From: Chloroflexota bacterium
GTDB lineage: Bacteria > Chloroflexota > Anaerolineae > Anaerolineales > Anaerolineaceae
Assembly: GCA_012514645.1 (NCBI GenBank)
Contig: JAAYZW010000016.1
Coordinates: 17,498-81,497 of the forward strand
Direction: 5' to 3'
DNA length: 64,000 bases
Positions 10,691 through 21,870 of this stretch are shown here, piece by piece. The notes below the pieces were generated by a model. The model searched no databases and was not told the origin of the DNA. It was given only the letters and a program-made list of their open reading frames with translations. Both the position numbers and the translations under genes were made by a program. Position 1 is the first letter of the stretch, and every line of letters starts with the position of its first letter.

Positions 10691-10938
10691 GGAATATGTA
10701 CGCATTATTTTACCATTATCTGCCGTATTTGCTATCTGTAATTTGATAAAATGATCGTTTGACCACCTTTCGCGTTCGGTCACTGTTTGTTGGATTGACC
10801 GCTCAGAACGGTTGCTGAAAATTGGGGTCTTCGCTGATATCTATCTCGCCCCACATGGTTTTATGATTACGCCCCGGTTTTCTTTCCCGAGGGTAAAATA
10901 GAGGCGAGCTAAGAATAAAAACCACAAACTGAGACACA

Positions 10939-11544
10939 ATGAAAACCAAACAACTGCCCACCCTGATTATTCTCGCTGTTGCCCTGCTGCTCATGGGGGT
11001 TGCCTTCATGGCAAGGCGCGGCAGCGCGATCGAGACCACCAGCCAGGCGCAAACCTTGAGCGATTGGGCTTACGGCAGTTCCGGCACGTTAAAAGTGATG
11101 GCAACTTATCCAACTGAACTGCTCACCAACCAAAACAACATGATCACTCTCACTTTTGAACCCGACGAGACGCTCGAGCAAAACCTGGCAAGTGGCTATA
11201 TTTTCGATGCCCAATTCAATGCTAACAGCAGCGTGATCACCCCCCAAAGACGAATTTTGACACCGCTTGAAAAGGGGCGTCAAACTATTTCGTGGGAAAT
11301 TGTGCCTTTCGGCAAATTCGATATAAATGGTGTTCTCGAAATGGCGCTGGGAGGAAGTGGTCTCAGCGGTACTTACGCAATTTCTCCACAAGTGAGTCTC
11401 GAAATCCCCTTTGAAGTCAGGCAATCGAATGGGCTCAACCCGCAAAACTCCTTTATCATCGGGTTGGTCATGGTAGTGGTGGCATTGTTTTTGCTGCTGT
11501 TCTCGATTTTCAATAAAAAACCTCTCGGGCAAAGGGCTAAATAG
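10939..11544 (+). CDS. hypothetical membrane-anchored protein (two terminal TM segments)
   Basis: N-terminal and C-terminal hydrophobic segments flanking an extracytoplasmic domain; abuts murE. Confidence 0.65.
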   Translation: MKTKQLPTLIILAVALLLMGVAFMARRGSAIETTSQAQTLSDWAYGSSGTLKVMATYPTELLTNQNNMITLTFEPDETLEQNLASGYIFDAQFNANSSVITPQRRILTPLEKGRQTISWEIVPFGKFDINGVLEMALGGSGLSGTYAISPQVSLEIPFEVRQSNGLNPQNSFIIGLVMVVVALFLLLFSIFNKKPLGQRAK

Positions 11545-13113
11545 ATGCGCAGACCTCGACTGAAAAAACTTTCCAACCTGCTTTCCAAAATTCCCGTGAT
11601 CACCACCGGCAATATTCCGGATGTGAAAATCAGGGCAGTCACCAGCGACTCCCGCCAGGTGCAACCCGGAGACGCCTTCGTCGCTATCAAAGGTGAGAAT
11701 TTTGACGGCTTTGATTACATAGCTTCCGCGATTGAGCGCGGCGCAGCCCTGATTGTCGGCAACCGCCCTGCTCCCGGCAACCTGGGCGCGGCTTACCTTG
11801 AAATTGACGATAACCCACGCAAAGCGCTTGCCTGGCTGGCTGCCGCCACCCAAAACTTTCCCGCACGCAAATTGCGCATGATCGGTGTAACCGGCACCGA
11901 CGGCAAGACCACCACTGCCAGCATGATCCACCACATCCTGGCGCAAGCCGGCGTACAGACCGGCATGATCTCGACCGTAAACGCCCTGATAGGCGACCAG
12001 GCGATCGATACCGGCTTCCACGTGACCACGCCCGATTCGCCGGATATCCAGGCTTACCTGGCAGAGATGGTGCGTGCTGGAATGACACATTGCATCCTCG
12101 AAAGCACGTCGCACGGGCTGGCGCAGGAGCGCGCGATTGCCAGCGAGTTTGATATCGCGGTGGTGACCAACATCACCCACGAACACCTTGACTATCACGG
12201 CGATTGGCAGAAATATCTCGAGGCAAAAGGGCGCTTGGTTGAGAGCTTGTGGGCGACCCACCGGAAATCAATCGGCAACCCGCGCCTGGCGATCCTAAAC
12301 AAAGATGACCGCTCATACGGCTATCTGGAGCGGATCTCGCCACCAGGATACCTGGGCTATTCACGAATCAACCAGGCGGATCTCTGGGCTGAAAACATTG
12401 AGAACACCCCCAGCGAGCTCAGCTTTGATTGCCACATCAACGAGGCGACCTATCGGGTTAAGAGCCCGATGGTTGGCATTTACAATGTCTCCAACTGCCT
12501 GGCTGCATTGGCAACCTGCGTCAATGGACTGGGCATTCCAGCCGAACAGGCGGTGGCAGCCCTGGCGACCCAGGCGACTGTTCCGGGTCGTATGGAACGG
12601 ATCGATCTGGGGCAGGATTTTATCGCCATCGTCGATTTTGCGCACACACCGTTTGCCCTGGCTGCGGCGCTCGAAACCGCTCAGGGGCTGATCGATGGCA
12701 AAGTGATCGCGGTGTTTGGTTCGGCTGGGCTGCGTGACCGCGAGAAGCGCCGGATGATGCCGATTGAAGCGATTAAGGGTGCTGACCTGACCATCCTGAC
12801 CGCTGAAGATCCGCGAACCGAGTCTTTGGATGCCATTCTCGAAGACATGGCAAACGCAGCCATCTCGGCTGGCGGTGTGGAGGGGCAGAATTTTCTGAGG
12901 GTCGCTGACCGCGGAGATGCAATTCGCAGTGCAATCTCGCTTGCAGAGCCGGGTGATTTGGTGATCTCGCTGGGCAAGGGTCACGAACAATCGATGTGTT
13001 TCTTTACAACAGAATATGACTGGGACGATCGAACGGCAATGCGAGCCGCGCTGGCAGAACACCTGGGAGTTGAAGGACCGGAAATGCCCTGGCTGCCGAC
13101 GAGAAAAAAATAA
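11545..13113 (+). CDS. murE: UDP-N-acetylmuramoyl-peptide ligase, MurE-type
   Basis: GVTGTDGKTTTASMIHHIL P-loop, MurE-like ST.DSR..PGDAFVA N-terminus, DFAHTPFAL, GSAGLRDREKR. Confidence 0.92.
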   Translation: MRRPRLKKLSNLLSKIPVITTGNIPDVKIRAVTSDSRQVQPGDAFVAIKGENFDGFDYIASAIERGAALIVGNRPAPGNLGAAYLEIDDNPRKALAWLAAATQNFPARKLRMIGVTGTDGKTTTASMIHHILAQAGVQTGMISTVNALIGDQAIDTGFHVTTPDSPDIQAYLAEMVRAGMTHCILESTSHGLAQERAIASEFDIAVVTNITHEHLDYHGDWQKYLEAKGRLVESLWATHRKSIGNPRLAILNKDDRSYGYLERISPPGYLGYSRINQADLWAENIENTPSELSFDCHINEATYRVKSPMVGIYNVSNCLAALATCVNGLGIPAEQAVAALATQATVPGRMERIDLGQDFIAIVDFAHTPFALAAALETAQGLIDGKVIAVFGSAGLRDREKRRMMPIEAIKGADLTILTAEDPRTESLDAILEDMANAAISAGGVEGQNFLRVADRGDAIRSAISLAEPGDLVISLGKGHEQSMCFFTTEYDWDDRTAMRAALAEHLGVEGPEMPWLPTRKK

Positions 13114-13212
13114 ATCCCTTATCTCCACCCCAAGATTTTGGACCAAAGAGTTGATTATGATGGCAGGGGAACGGGCGTCATAGAAACCGCCTCTTACTAT
13201 TTTTCAGTTTGC

Positions 13213-13611
13213 TTACTTTTTCTTCCGTTGGATTTGCTGATACATCTCGCCGAGGGTGCCCCCGTTAATTCCGCCAAAAATCGCCATAAAACCAACCAGC
13301 GCGGAGAGCAAACCGGATTTCCAGGTCATCAATACAATCACGACCAGACCAGCGATACCACCATAAATGCCATAGGTAGGACCGCGGCGGTCTTTTGCCA
13401 GCAGGGTAATCAGGAACCCGATCGTGAGCGAGCCCAGAAAAATCCCCAGCATGAGTGTGGTGTCAACCCCCTGCATCGCCTCGCCAAAACGCAGCATCAT
13501 GGTATCGACCAGGCTGAAGAAAAGCAGTGCCCAGGCGATGTTTAAGACCATGGCTAGCGCCAGGTATGCATATTTGGTTCCGCGGAGGTTAAGCATTCGG
13601 CTTAATTTCAT
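13213..13611 (-). CDS. small multi-TM hypothetical protein
   Basis: four hydrophobic segments; no family recognised. Confidence 0.6.
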   Translation of the reverse strand: MKLSRMLNLRGTKYAYLALAMVLNIAWALLFFSLVDTMMLRFGEAMQGVDTTLMLGIFLGSLTIGFLITLLAKDRRGPTYGIYGGIAGLVVIVLMTWKSGLLSALVGFMAIFGGINGGTLGEMYQQIQRKKK

Positions 13612-13628
13612 ATCCGAATTGTACCGTG

Positions 13629-15899
13629 CTACGGCAAAACTGCATAATAAAGCTGGCCGCCAAACGCCATAAAGATACGCCGGTCGGGGCTGACATAAAA
13701 GGCTGAGACCTTGCTTTGCGGCAATACACCACTACTCACGCCAGAACGAAGCACTCTATTAAGGTTGAGCTTCAAACTAAATTGATACAATTCGGCTCTT
13801 TCGGGCTCAAGGTAATAAATTGAAGGATCCGGCGGCGGTGAGTAGGCAATTTGCTCCAGTTTCAGTGTGGCAAAGTCCACATTTGTCCCGCTCGTGCCAG
13901 CATCGTGGTAAGGATACGGCACTTCGCAGGAGGTGATGCCGGTCACAAAAGAAGTCAGGCAGTGTGAGCTGAGCCCATCTTTGTGCAATACAAACAGCTC
14001 TTCGCCCTCGACCGCAAAATCAATGGCACTTGAAAGATCAACCATCTCCTCGTCAAAGTAAGCAACAGGAGCGTTCGTAAAGTTGGCAGTGAAACCGCGG
14101 TAGATCCACAAAGCGGCGTTTCCCGAGTCGAGCACATAGAGCCTGTTGCTGTCGAAAACGATTTTTGATAAATTTGCCCAGCCGTTATCGGGTAATAGCA
14201 GGTGAACGGAGCTCGGGCTGGTGTTTGGAGAGCAATAGAGCAGGTTTCCGCCGCTATCGATCGCCAGCACCGGTGCCTTGGCGGGGTTATTTAGCGGGAT
14301 GCTGATCAGGTCAACCAATTCTCCTACCTGGATACCGCCATATGTGCCGGGACCACAGGTGAAATCGCTTTCCATGACATAACCGTTCGAATGAAGGCGC
14401 AAATATTTCACTGAACCTGAAGCACGGTCGAGCAAATAGAGATCGCTGCCAAGCGAGACGATAGATCCGATATCCAGATCCGGGTAGAGGGCAGGGGCAA
14501 AGGCTGCGACATAATGCAATCGCCTGGCACCCTCCAGGTCGTCCAAGGCGGTTTGCGCGCGCAGTCGCAGCGCTTGCACTTCGGTTGTGTCCTGATATGC
14601 CGCCGCCTGGTCAAGCCAAAGCAAGGCTTGTTCCCAGCCTTCCCGCTGCAGATCAGCGGTTTGCATCAAGCCGGCATTATTCACAGACGCCTCAGCCTGA
14701 GCGAGAAAATAGGCATATTCGTGGTTCTCACCACGGTTGAAAAACACCATGGCTGTCAAAATCACGATCACCACTGGGACCAGCACAGCGATAAGAATTT
14801 TGGTTAATACCGGAAGTTCCCTGATCGCTACCGATGGGTTCCCGGTCGAAGCAATCGATCCTGCCTTGTCTTCCACCCGGCGCAGCCAGCCGGCACCTGC
14901 GGCAACCCCTTTCAGTGTCTTTGCCTTCAGGACACCAAAATCAGGCTTCTCGAAACTGTTTTCTTCCTGACCCTCAGCAACGTATTGCTCTTGCGGCTCA
15001 TCGGGAAGTGCGATGGCGACTTCAATCGTCTGCGTCTGTTCTTCAACGAGACCAACCGTCAGTTCCTTGGTACCCTCCTCCGGTTCCGACTCGTTATACA
15101 AGACAGCCTGACCAAACAAGTCTTCCGCCAGGCAGGGTTCCTGGGGTTCGGCAGCTTGCTCAGCCTCTCCAATCGGCTCTGGTTCTAAAGTATCTTCGGT
15201 CACTTCAGGCTCTGGACTAACTAGGGCAGGCAGCAACGCCGCAAAATCGAATTCGTCTAAATGTCTTAAAACTGTCTCCCCTGCTCCCGGCTTAACCTGT
15301 AAAATACTCAATGGCTGGTTTTCTTCAGAGCGCAGTTTTAACTCGCCAACCACTGGAGTCAGATCTGTAAAGTCAGATTCTCCATTCTCGTCTGGATTAG
15401 TAAACACGATGGTTTCATTCCCACGCAGGGTCAATTGGTAATATCGGGGGGTTGTTACCGTGGCAACACCAAGACCGCGCTGGTCCAGGCTTTCATCAAA
15501 GTAGCGCTCAACCTGCCCGTTCACAAAAACGAGCGACTGGGTCGCACCAACCTGGGCGAGAAAGAGGGTGCCATGATGAACCACCGCAAGCATCAGGGTG
15601 GCTGTCTGCCAGGATTCCGGTTGGTCGAAATAGTTGTTTTTTTGCAGGAAAAAGCGGTTGATGCCTTCGACAAACACCTTGATCGCTTTGGTAACCGAGC
15701 CGCTGGTCTTATAAAAAGCAGTTGTATGTTTTTCCAGTTCCTTCGCGATCGAAGCAGCATCGTCGGATGGTTTTCGCAGACTCAGAAATGCCACGAGCAG
15801 GTCTTCCTCCCGCCCCCGGGCACGCTGTTTTGAGCGTCCGGTCGATGACATAAACACCTGTTCACCGTCGGGTCGGAACAAAATTAGATCATGTTTCAT
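13629..15899 (-). CDS. PP2C-like (degenerate) domain protein with single TM and extracytoplasmic propeller-like region
   Basis: N-terminus resembles the PP2C fold (LAQVGATQSLVFVNGQVERYF..) without the acidic metal motifs; TM ILIAVLVPVVIVILTAMVFF; repeated beta-rich C-terminus. Confidence 0.55.
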   Translation of the reverse strand: MKHDLILFRPDGEQVFMSSTGRSKQRARGREEDLLVAFLSLRKPSDDAASIAKELEKHTTAFYKTSGSVTKAIKVFVEGINRFFLQKNNYFDQPESWQTATLMLAVVHHGTLFLAQVGATQSLVFVNGQVERYFDESLDQRGLGVATVTTPRYYQLTLRGNETIVFTNPDENGESDFTDLTPVVGELKLRSEENQPLSILQVKPGAGETVLRHLDEFDFAALLPALVSPEPEVTEDTLEPEPIGEAEQAAEPQEPCLAEDLFGQAVLYNESEPEEGTKELTVGLVEEQTQTIEVAIALPDEPQEQYVAEGQEENSFEKPDFGVLKAKTLKGVAAGAGWLRRVEDKAGSIASTGNPSVAIRELPVLTKILIAVLVPVVIVILTAMVFFNRGENHEYAYFLAQAEASVNNAGLMQTADLQREGWEQALLWLDQAAAYQDTTEVQALRLRAQTALDDLEGARRLHYVAAFAPALYPDLDIGSIVSLGSDLYLLDRASGSVKYLRLHSNGYVMESDFTCGPGTYGGIQVGELVDLISIPLNNPAKAPVLAIDSGGNLLYCSPNTSPSSVHLLLPDNGWANLSKIVFDSNRLYVLDSGNAALWIYRGFTANFTNAPVAYFDEEMVDLSSAIDFAVEGEELFVLHKDGLSSHCLTSFVTGITSCEVPYPYHDAGTSGTNVDFATLKLEQIAYSPPPDPSIYYLEPERAELYQFSLKLNLNRVLRSGVSSGVLPQSKVSAFYVSPDRRIFMAFGGQLYYAVLP

Positions 15900-15977
15900 A
15901 TGCATCCTTTAAATCGTAATTCAATATTCCCTGGTACATTCAGTACACAATCCGTGCCAGCGAGTATAATTTCTGGC

Positions 15978-17003
15978 ATGGAATTAAGCCTGATAACCAG
16001 GGTAGATGAGTGGAGAAGCCTGGAGCCTGAATGGAATCAGTTGGTCGCTGGTACTTTTCGCCCTTACCCTTTCCTGGAATTCTGGTATCTGCATACCTGG
16101 TGGGAGACACTCGGGGGTGGTGAATGGTCCCAAGAGGACTCGGAGTTGCAAATTGTAAGCGCGCGCCAAAACAACCGCCTGGTGGGTGTAGCCCCGTTGT
16201 TTTCGTCATCAAAACCGGGAGCCCAGTCGGCACTGCGCTTCATCGGTCAGGTGGAGGTGACCGACTATCTCGATTTCATCTGCCTGCCCGGTGAGCTTGA
16301 AGTCTTTCTGCGTCATTTGCTCCCTTTTCTCGAAAAGGAAGGGCACAACAAGACCAGTCGAATGGAATTAGCCAATTTTCAGTCCGACTCCCCTGCGATT
16401 AGCATATTGGAGTCTCTTTGCATCGAAAACCGACACAGTTTCGAAAAGCGCGTACTTCAGCCATCGCCCAGCATCCACCTGCCGTCAACCTGGGATGATT
16501 ACCTGGGGTCGCTTTCAAAAAAACAGCGTCACGAAATCCGCCGAAAGGAACGCAATCTCGAGCGGGACTACACGGCAGAACTGGTCTTCAGGCAGGACCA
16601 GCCCGATATCGAGGCAGAGATGGCTGCCTTCTTCGATCTCATGCGAAACGAAGAACAGAAAGCCAGGTTTCTAACACCCCAAACCGAGAAGTTTATGACC
16701 ACCCTGGCAACAAAAGCCCAGAGCGCTGGCAGCCTTAATATCGCCAGCCTGCTCCTGGAGGGCAAACAGGCTGCCATCTACCTTAATTTCATCGATGACA
16801 ATAAACTATGGGTCTATAACACCGGCTGGAACCCGCAATTCGCCTCCGCCTCGCCCGGCTGGGCGCTGCTGGTCAAATTAATTCGCTGGGCAATTGAGCA
16901 AGGTCTTGATGAGGTCGACCTGATGCGTGGGGGCGAGGACTATAAGTATCGCTTTGGCGGCATTGACCGCCAGGTTGTCGAAGTCGTTTCTGAACGCTCA
17001 TAA
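15978..17003 (+). CDS. GNAT-type acetyltransferase, BioF2-like/CelD family
   Basis: LSKKQRHEIRRKERNLE and LGWALLVKLIRWAIEQGLDEVDLMRGGEDYKYRFG-type motifs. Confidence 0.85.
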   Translation: MELSLITRVDEWRSLEPEWNQLVAGTFRPYPFLEFWYLHTWWETLGGGEWSQEDSELQIVSARQNNRLVGVAPLFSSSKPGAQSALRFIGQVEVTDYLDFICLPGELEVFLRHLLPFLEKEGHNKTSRMELANFQSDSPAISILESLCIENRHSFEKRVLQPSPSIHLPSTWDDYLGSLSKKQRHEIRRKERNLERDYTAELVFRQDQPDIEAEMAAFFDLMRNEEQKARFLTPQTEKFMTTLATKAQSAGSLNIASLLLEGKQAAIYLNFIDDNKLWVYNTGWNPQFASASPGWALLVKLIRWAIEQGLDEVDLMRGGEDYKYRFGGIDRQVVEVVSERS

Positions 17004-17046
17004 AGCGCTTCTAACACAAAATTAATCATCCCTCGTTATCCTTTTC

Positions 17047-17075
17047 TTGACGAGGAAATTACCGCATGGTAACAT
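17047..17075 (+). promoter_or_regulatory. candidate sigma70-type promoter of the hrcA operon
   Basis: TTGACG-17 nt-TAACAT directly upstream of the CIRCE element. Confidence 0.5.
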
Positions 17076-17088
17076 TAAATTGAAAGAA

Positions 17089-17115
17089 TTAGCACTCTCA
17101 GCTCGAGAGTGCTAA
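17089..17115 (+). promoter_or_regulatory. CIRCE element (HrcA operator)
   Basis: TTAGCACTC-N9-GAGTGCTAA, exact consensus inverted repeat, 12 nt before hrcA. Confidence 0.97.
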
Positions 17116-17127
17116 TTGTGAAAAACA

Positions 17128-18159
17128 ATGACAGAATTAACCGACCGACAAAAAATCATTCTCTCCCTGATTGTGCACGAACACACGCGCACAGCACAGC
17201 CCGTTGCGTCCAAGACCTTAATCACTGTATACAACCTGAAAATTAGCTCCGCAACCGCTCGCAATGAGATGAACTCGCTTACCGAGCTCGGCTACCTGCG
17301 GCAACCGCACACGTCTGCCGGTCGCGTGCCGACCGAGGAAGGCTACCGATTTTTCGTCAGCAACCTGGTGCGGAACACTGCCCTTCCGCCATCGACGCGC
17401 AATACCATCGCACACCAATTTTACCAATCACGCAAGGGACTGGAACACTGGCTGCCCCTTGCGGCTTCGGTTTTGGCAAATCAGGCACAAGCCGTTTCGA
17501 TTGTGACCGCGCCTCACAGCGAAAAAATTGCCTTCAAGCATCTCGAACTGATCGCGACACGCGCAACACAGGTTTTGATGGTGATGGTTTTGGTCGGCGG
17601 TGAGATTCAGCAGCACGTATTGTCTTTGGATGGAGTGCGCTCACAAGAGCAGCTCTCTCAAATTGCGGCGCGGGTGAACCAGGTTTGCACAAACGCCAGC
17701 CTGGAGCAAATTCAAGCGCTCTCACCTACATCAGACCCATTGGTCAATCAAGTGCTTGCTGCCGTCATTGACCAGCTTAAACTGGCAGGTGAGCTGGTGA
17801 CCGGCGAACTTTATCTGGACGGAATTACCCACATGCTCACCGAGCCGGGCTTCATCGACCAAAACGAAAGCTCCCTACTACGCCTGCTTGAAGAACGACC
17901 ACTGCTTGATGACCTGATCTCGCGCACGGTGATGACCGAAGAAATCGGCGGGGTGCAGGTGTTGATCGGTGGCGAGAATTCCTGGCAGGAATTGCAAAAT
18001 TGCTCGGTCATTTTGACCCGCTATGGTGTGGCAGACCAAATCTCCGGCGCGCTTGGGATTCTCGGTCCTATTCGCATGCCTTACGGCCAGACCATCAGCA
18101 CGGTCCGTTATGTCGCGGAACTGATGTCAGGCTTGGTCTATGACAATTTAATTAACTAA
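17128..18159 (+). CDS. hrcA: heat-inducible transcription repressor HrcA
   Basis: SSATARNEMNSLTELGYLRQPHTSAGRVPTEEGYRFFV. Confidence 0.96.
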   Translation: MTELTDRQKIILSLIVHEHTRTAQPVASKTLITVYNLKISSATARNEMNSLTELGYLRQPHTSAGRVPTEEGYRFFVSNLVRNTALPPSTRNTIAHQFYQSRKGLEHWLPLAASVLANQAQAVSIVTAPHSEKIAFKHLELIATRATQVLMVMVLVGGEIQQHVLSLDGVRSQEQLSQIAARVNQVCTNASLEQIQALSPTSDPLVNQVLAAVIDQLKLAGELVTGELYLDGITHMLTEPGFIDQNESSLLRLLEERPLLDDLISRTVMTEEIGGVQVLIGGENSWQELQNCSVILTRYGVADQISGALGILGPIRMPYGQTISTVRYVAELMSGLVYDNLIN

Positions 18160-18177
18160 AAACATATTGAGGAAACT

Positions 18178-18699
18178 GTGACTGAAGAAGAGACAACCAA
18201 ACAAAACGAAGAACAAGATGATGTGTTCCAGCAGGAAGATGATCTCCAGACTGAATTAGAGGCATCAATCGCCAGAGCCGAAGAATACCTGGACAGCCTG
18301 CAGCGTGAGCGAGCCAGCTTCGCAAACTATAAACGCCGCATAGAGCAGGAAAACGCCCAGATGGCAGAACGCCTGCTCGGTGAGCATGTCAAGCTCTTTT
18401 TGCCTGTGATGGATGACCTTGAGCTTGCCCTTAGCCACCCTCCCTCCGATCCTGATTGCACCAGCTGGATTGAAGGTATTGAGCTGATTCGCAAGAAACT
18501 GCTCAAAACGCTTGAAGCGCAAAATGTGACCGTTATCGATTTAAAACCTGGTGACGCATTCAACCCTTTCAACCAGGAGGCTGTCACACATGAAGAAAAT
18601 GACCAGTTTAGTGACGGCGAAATTATTCAAGTCGTTCGTACCGGCTACCAATTAAACGACCGAATTATCAGACCCGCACTTGTTCGGGTAGCAAAATAG
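18178..18699 (+). CDS. grpE: nucleotide exchange factor GrpE
   Basis: GTG start; coiled coil then [46 protein letters not shown]. Confidence 0.94.
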   Translation: MTEEETTKQNEEQDDVFQQEDDLQTELEASIARAEEYLDSLQRERASFANYKRRIEQENAQMAERLLGEHVKLFLPVMDDLELALSHPPSDPDCTSWIEGIELIRKKLLKTLEAQNVTVIDLKPGDAFNPFNQEAVTHEENDQFSDGEIIQVVRTGYQLNDRIIRPALVRVAK

Positions 18700-18709
18700 G
18701 AGAGAAATA

Positions 18710-20611
18710 ATGACAAAAATTATCGGAATCGACTTAGGAACAACCAACTCAGCAGCCGCGGTGATGATGGGCGGTGAGCCCGTTGTGATCCCTTCGGCTG
18801 AAGGCGAGCGACTGATACCGTCAGTGGTTGCGGTTAACAAGAACGGCGAGCGGCTTGTCGGTCGGGTTGCCCGCAACCAGGCAATTACCAACCCGGAGAA
18901 CACAATTTCTTCAATCAAGCGCTTTATGGGTCGCAAAGCCAATGACCCCGAAGTACAACGCGCGCTCAGCCTGGTTCCCTATAAGATCAACAGCGCCCCA
19001 AACGGAGATGTAAGAGTCTCGATGGCAAACAAAGACTATACCGCCCCGGAAATCTCGGCGATGATTCTCTCCAAAATTAAACACGATGCAGAAGCCTACC
19101 TGGGCGAAACCGTCAGCCAGGCGGTTATTACCGTGCCTGCCTATTTCAACGACGCCCAACGCAACGCCACCATCGACGCCGGAAAGATTGCTGGTTTGGA
19201 AGTGATGCGAATCATTAATGAACCTACTGCCTCTTCACTGGCATATGGGTTGGACAGAAAAGACCGAAGTGAAATTATTGCTGTGTATGACCTTGGTGGC
19301 GGCACATTTGATATCTCCATCCTCGAAGTTGGCGACGGCGTCTTCCAGGTGCGGTCGACTTCGGGCGACACCTTTCTTGGCGGCGATGACTTCGACCAGA
19401 GGATCATGGACTGGCTGGCAGACGATTTCAAAAAGGAACACGGAATCAACCTGAGGGAGGATCGCCAGGCGCTCCAACGTTTAAAAGAAGCCACCGAAAA
19501 AGCAAAAATTGAACTTTCGAGCACAATGCAATCAGAAATCAACCTGCCCTATATTACCGCCGATGCGTCGGGTCCGAAGCACCTGGTTATCACACTGACA
19601 CGCTCAAAACTCGACCAACTAACAGGCGACCTGGTTCAGAAATCGTTGAAACCAGTGCAGCAGGCACTTGATGATGCTGGCTTAAAACCAAGCGATATCG
19701 ACGAAGTTGTCATGGTGGGCGGAATGACGCGTATGCCCGCCGTGCAGGAAGCTGTGCGCCAGTTCTTTAACAAAGAACCCCACAAAGGCGTTAACCCTGA
19801 CGAAGTGGTGGCGATCGGTGCTGCCATCCAGGCTGGGGTGCTCGGCGGCGATGTGACCGATATTTTGCTGCTGGATGTAACCCCCCTGACGCTTTCAATC
19901 GAGACTCTCGGTGGTGTTTCCACACCGCTGATCAAACGCAACACTACGATTCCGACTCGTGCTAATCAGGTTTTCAGCACGGCTTCAGATAGCCAGACTT
20001 CAGTTGAGATCAATGTTTTGCAAGGTGAGCGCACCATGGCTGCAGACAACAAATCGCTGGGTAAGTTTACGCTGGACGGAATCCCGCCTGCTCCGCGTGG
20101 GGTTCCTCAAATTGAAGTGATTTTCGATATGGATGCAAACAGCATCCTGAAAGTCACCGCCCGAGACAAGGCAACCAATCGTGAGCAAAACATCACCATC
20201 ACGGGATCCTCGGGCTTGAGCGATGAGGAAGTCGAGAGAATGCGCCGCGACGCGGAATCTCACGTCGAAGAAGACCGCAAACACCGTGAGTTGATCGAAG
20301 CCCGCAACTCAGCAGATAACGCCGTGTATACAGCTGAAAAGACGCTCAAGGACCTCGGTGACAAGGTGACGGCAGAGGATAAAAGTAAGGTTGAAGATGC
20401 CGCAGGCAGGGTTCGCTCAGCACGAGACCAGAGTGACGCCAGCGTGATCAACAGTGCCGTTGAGGAACTGATGAAAATCCTCCAGGAAGTCGGTCAGGCA
20501 GCCTACGCACAGCAGGGCACCGAGACATCAACTGAGGAACCGTCAACTGAAGAGCCCTCAACATCTGAAGACCCCGATGTGGTCGAAGGTGAATACACTG
20601 AAACGGAGTAA
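18710..20611 (+). CDS. dnaK: molecular chaperone DnaK
   Basis: [47 protein letters not shown]. Confidence 0.98.
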   Translation: MTKIIGIDLGTTNSAAAVMMGGEPVVIPSAEGERLIPSVVAVNKNGERLVGRVARNQAITNPENTISSIKRFMGRKANDPEVQRALSLVPYKINSAPNGDVRVSMANKDYTAPEISAMILSKIKHDAEAYLGETVSQAVITVPAYFNDAQRNATIDAGKIAGLEVMRIINEPTASSLAYGLDRKDRSEIIAVYDLGGGTFDISILEVGDGVFQVRSTSGDTFLGGDDFDQRIMDWLADDFKKEHGINLREDRQALQRLKEATEKAKIELSSTMQSEINLPYITADASGPKHLVITLTRSKLDQLTGDLVQKSLKPVQQALDDAGLKPSDIDEVVMVGGMTRMPAVQEAVRQFFNKEPHKGVNPDEVVAIGAAIQAGVLGGDVTDILLLDVTPLTLSIETLGGVSTPLIKRNTTIPTRANQVFSTASDSQTSVEINVLQGERTMAADNKSLGKFTLDGIPPAPRGVPQIEVIFDMDANSILKVTARDKATNREQNITITGSSGLSDEEVERMRRDAESHVEEDRKHRELIEARNSADNAVYTAEKTLKDLGDKVTAEDKSKVEDAAGRVRSARDQSDASVINSAVEELMKILQEVGQAAYAQQGTETSTEEPSTEEPSTSEDPDVVEGEYTETE

Positions 20612-20733
20612 CGCTCGCATTTTCCGGTAGAATTTAAACACTTGGGCTGTGTTGGCGAGGTATCCTGACCGAGCCACAGATTAGAAGAATTGCAATGCCA
20701 GGTGTTTAGTGAATTTATTTGAGAAGAAGAATT

Positions 20734-21870
20734 ATGGCAGAAAAACGAGATTATTACGAAGTGCTGGGAATCGCCCGAAGCGCAACCCAGGATGACATTA
20801 AAAAAGCCTTTCGCGACCTTGCCCGACAGTATCATCCCGATGTCAACAAGGCTGCTGACGCGGAAGAAAAATTCAAAGAAATAAACGAAGCCTATGGCGT
20901 CTTGAGCGATCCTGAAAAACGAGCCTCCTATGACCGTTTTGGTTTTTCTGGCGTCAACACCCAGGGCATGCCCGATTATTCTGCTATGGATCTCTCTGAC
21001 CTGTTTGAGACCTTATTTGGCTTCGGTGGTTTCGGCGGTTTTGGTGAGGCATCAAGTTCACGCCGTCGTCATAACCAACCAAGCAGAGGTAGTGATATCA
21101 AGGGTTATGCTAAATTATCTTTCGAGGAAGCCGTTTTTGGCGTGGAAAAGGAAGTCGAAGTAACCCGCAATGAACGCTGCTCGGTCTGTGACGGCAGCGG
21201 CGCTGAGCCCGGCACCCAGCCGGTCACCTGCAAAACCTGCCAGGGTCAGGGTGAGGTACGCCAGATGCAGCAAACCTTTTTGGGTTCGATGGTCCAGGTT
21301 ACGACCTGCCCGACCTGTGGTGGTCGCGGGAAGATGGTGGAGAGCCCCTGCCGTAATTGCCGCGGAAGCGGATTGGAGCGGAAAACCCGCCAAATGAAAG
21401 TCAACATTCCTGCCGGCGTTGATGATGGCAACCAGATCCGCATGGTCGGTGAAGGGCAACCCGGTGCAAATGGCGGACCGAACGGAAATTACTACCTTGA
21501 GCTGGACGTCGCTCCGCATAAGTTTTTCAGGCGAAGTGGCAATGACATTTTGCTGGACATTGATATCAACGTTGCACAGGCTGCCCTTGGCGATGAGATT
21601 AAAGTTCCGACAGTGGACGGCGATGTAAATCTGCGCATTCCGCCCGGAACACAACCTGGTCGTGTTTTTCGGCTGAAAGATAAAGGCGCTCCAGTATTGA
21701 ACCGAAGTGAACGCGGTAACCAAATGGTGACTGTGAACGTGAATATTCCCACCAACCTCTCCAAACAGCAGGAAGAATTGCTGACCTCGCTGGGCAAGAC
21801 CATGGGCACGGATATCAAAATCCAGGAACGCAGCTTCTTTGAAAAATTAAAGGACACCTTCAGTGGATGA
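20734..21870 (+). CDS. dnaJ: molecular chaperone DnaJ
   Basis: J domain with HPD; four CxxCxGxG zinc repeats. Confidence 0.97.
   Translation: MAEKRDYYEVLGIARSATQDDIKKAFRDLARQYHPDVNKAADAEEKFKEINEAYGVLSDPEKRASYDRFGFSGVNTQGMPDYSAMDLSDLFETLFGFGGFGGFGEASSSRRRHNQPSRGSDIKGYAKLSFEEAVFGVEKEVEVTRNERCSVCDGSGAEPGTQPVTCKTCQGQGEVRQMQQTFLGSMVQVTTCPTCGGRGKMVESPCRNCRGSGLERKTRQMKVNIPAGVDDGNQIRMVGEGQPGANGGPNGNYYLELDVAPHKFFRRSGNDILLDIDINVAQAALGDEIKVPTVDGDVNLRIPPGTQPGRVFRLKDKGAPVLNRSERGNQMVTVNVNIPTNLSKQQEELLTSLGKTMGTDIKIQERSFFEKLKDTFSG

Noticed and set aside
11089-12261. 390-aa minus-strand ORF opposite the 10939 gene and murE
   Set aside because: Spans two genes on the opposite strand, low-complexity antisense translation; shadow ORF.
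12361-13146. 261-aa minus-strand ORF opposite murE
   Set aside because: Antisense shadow of conserved murE.
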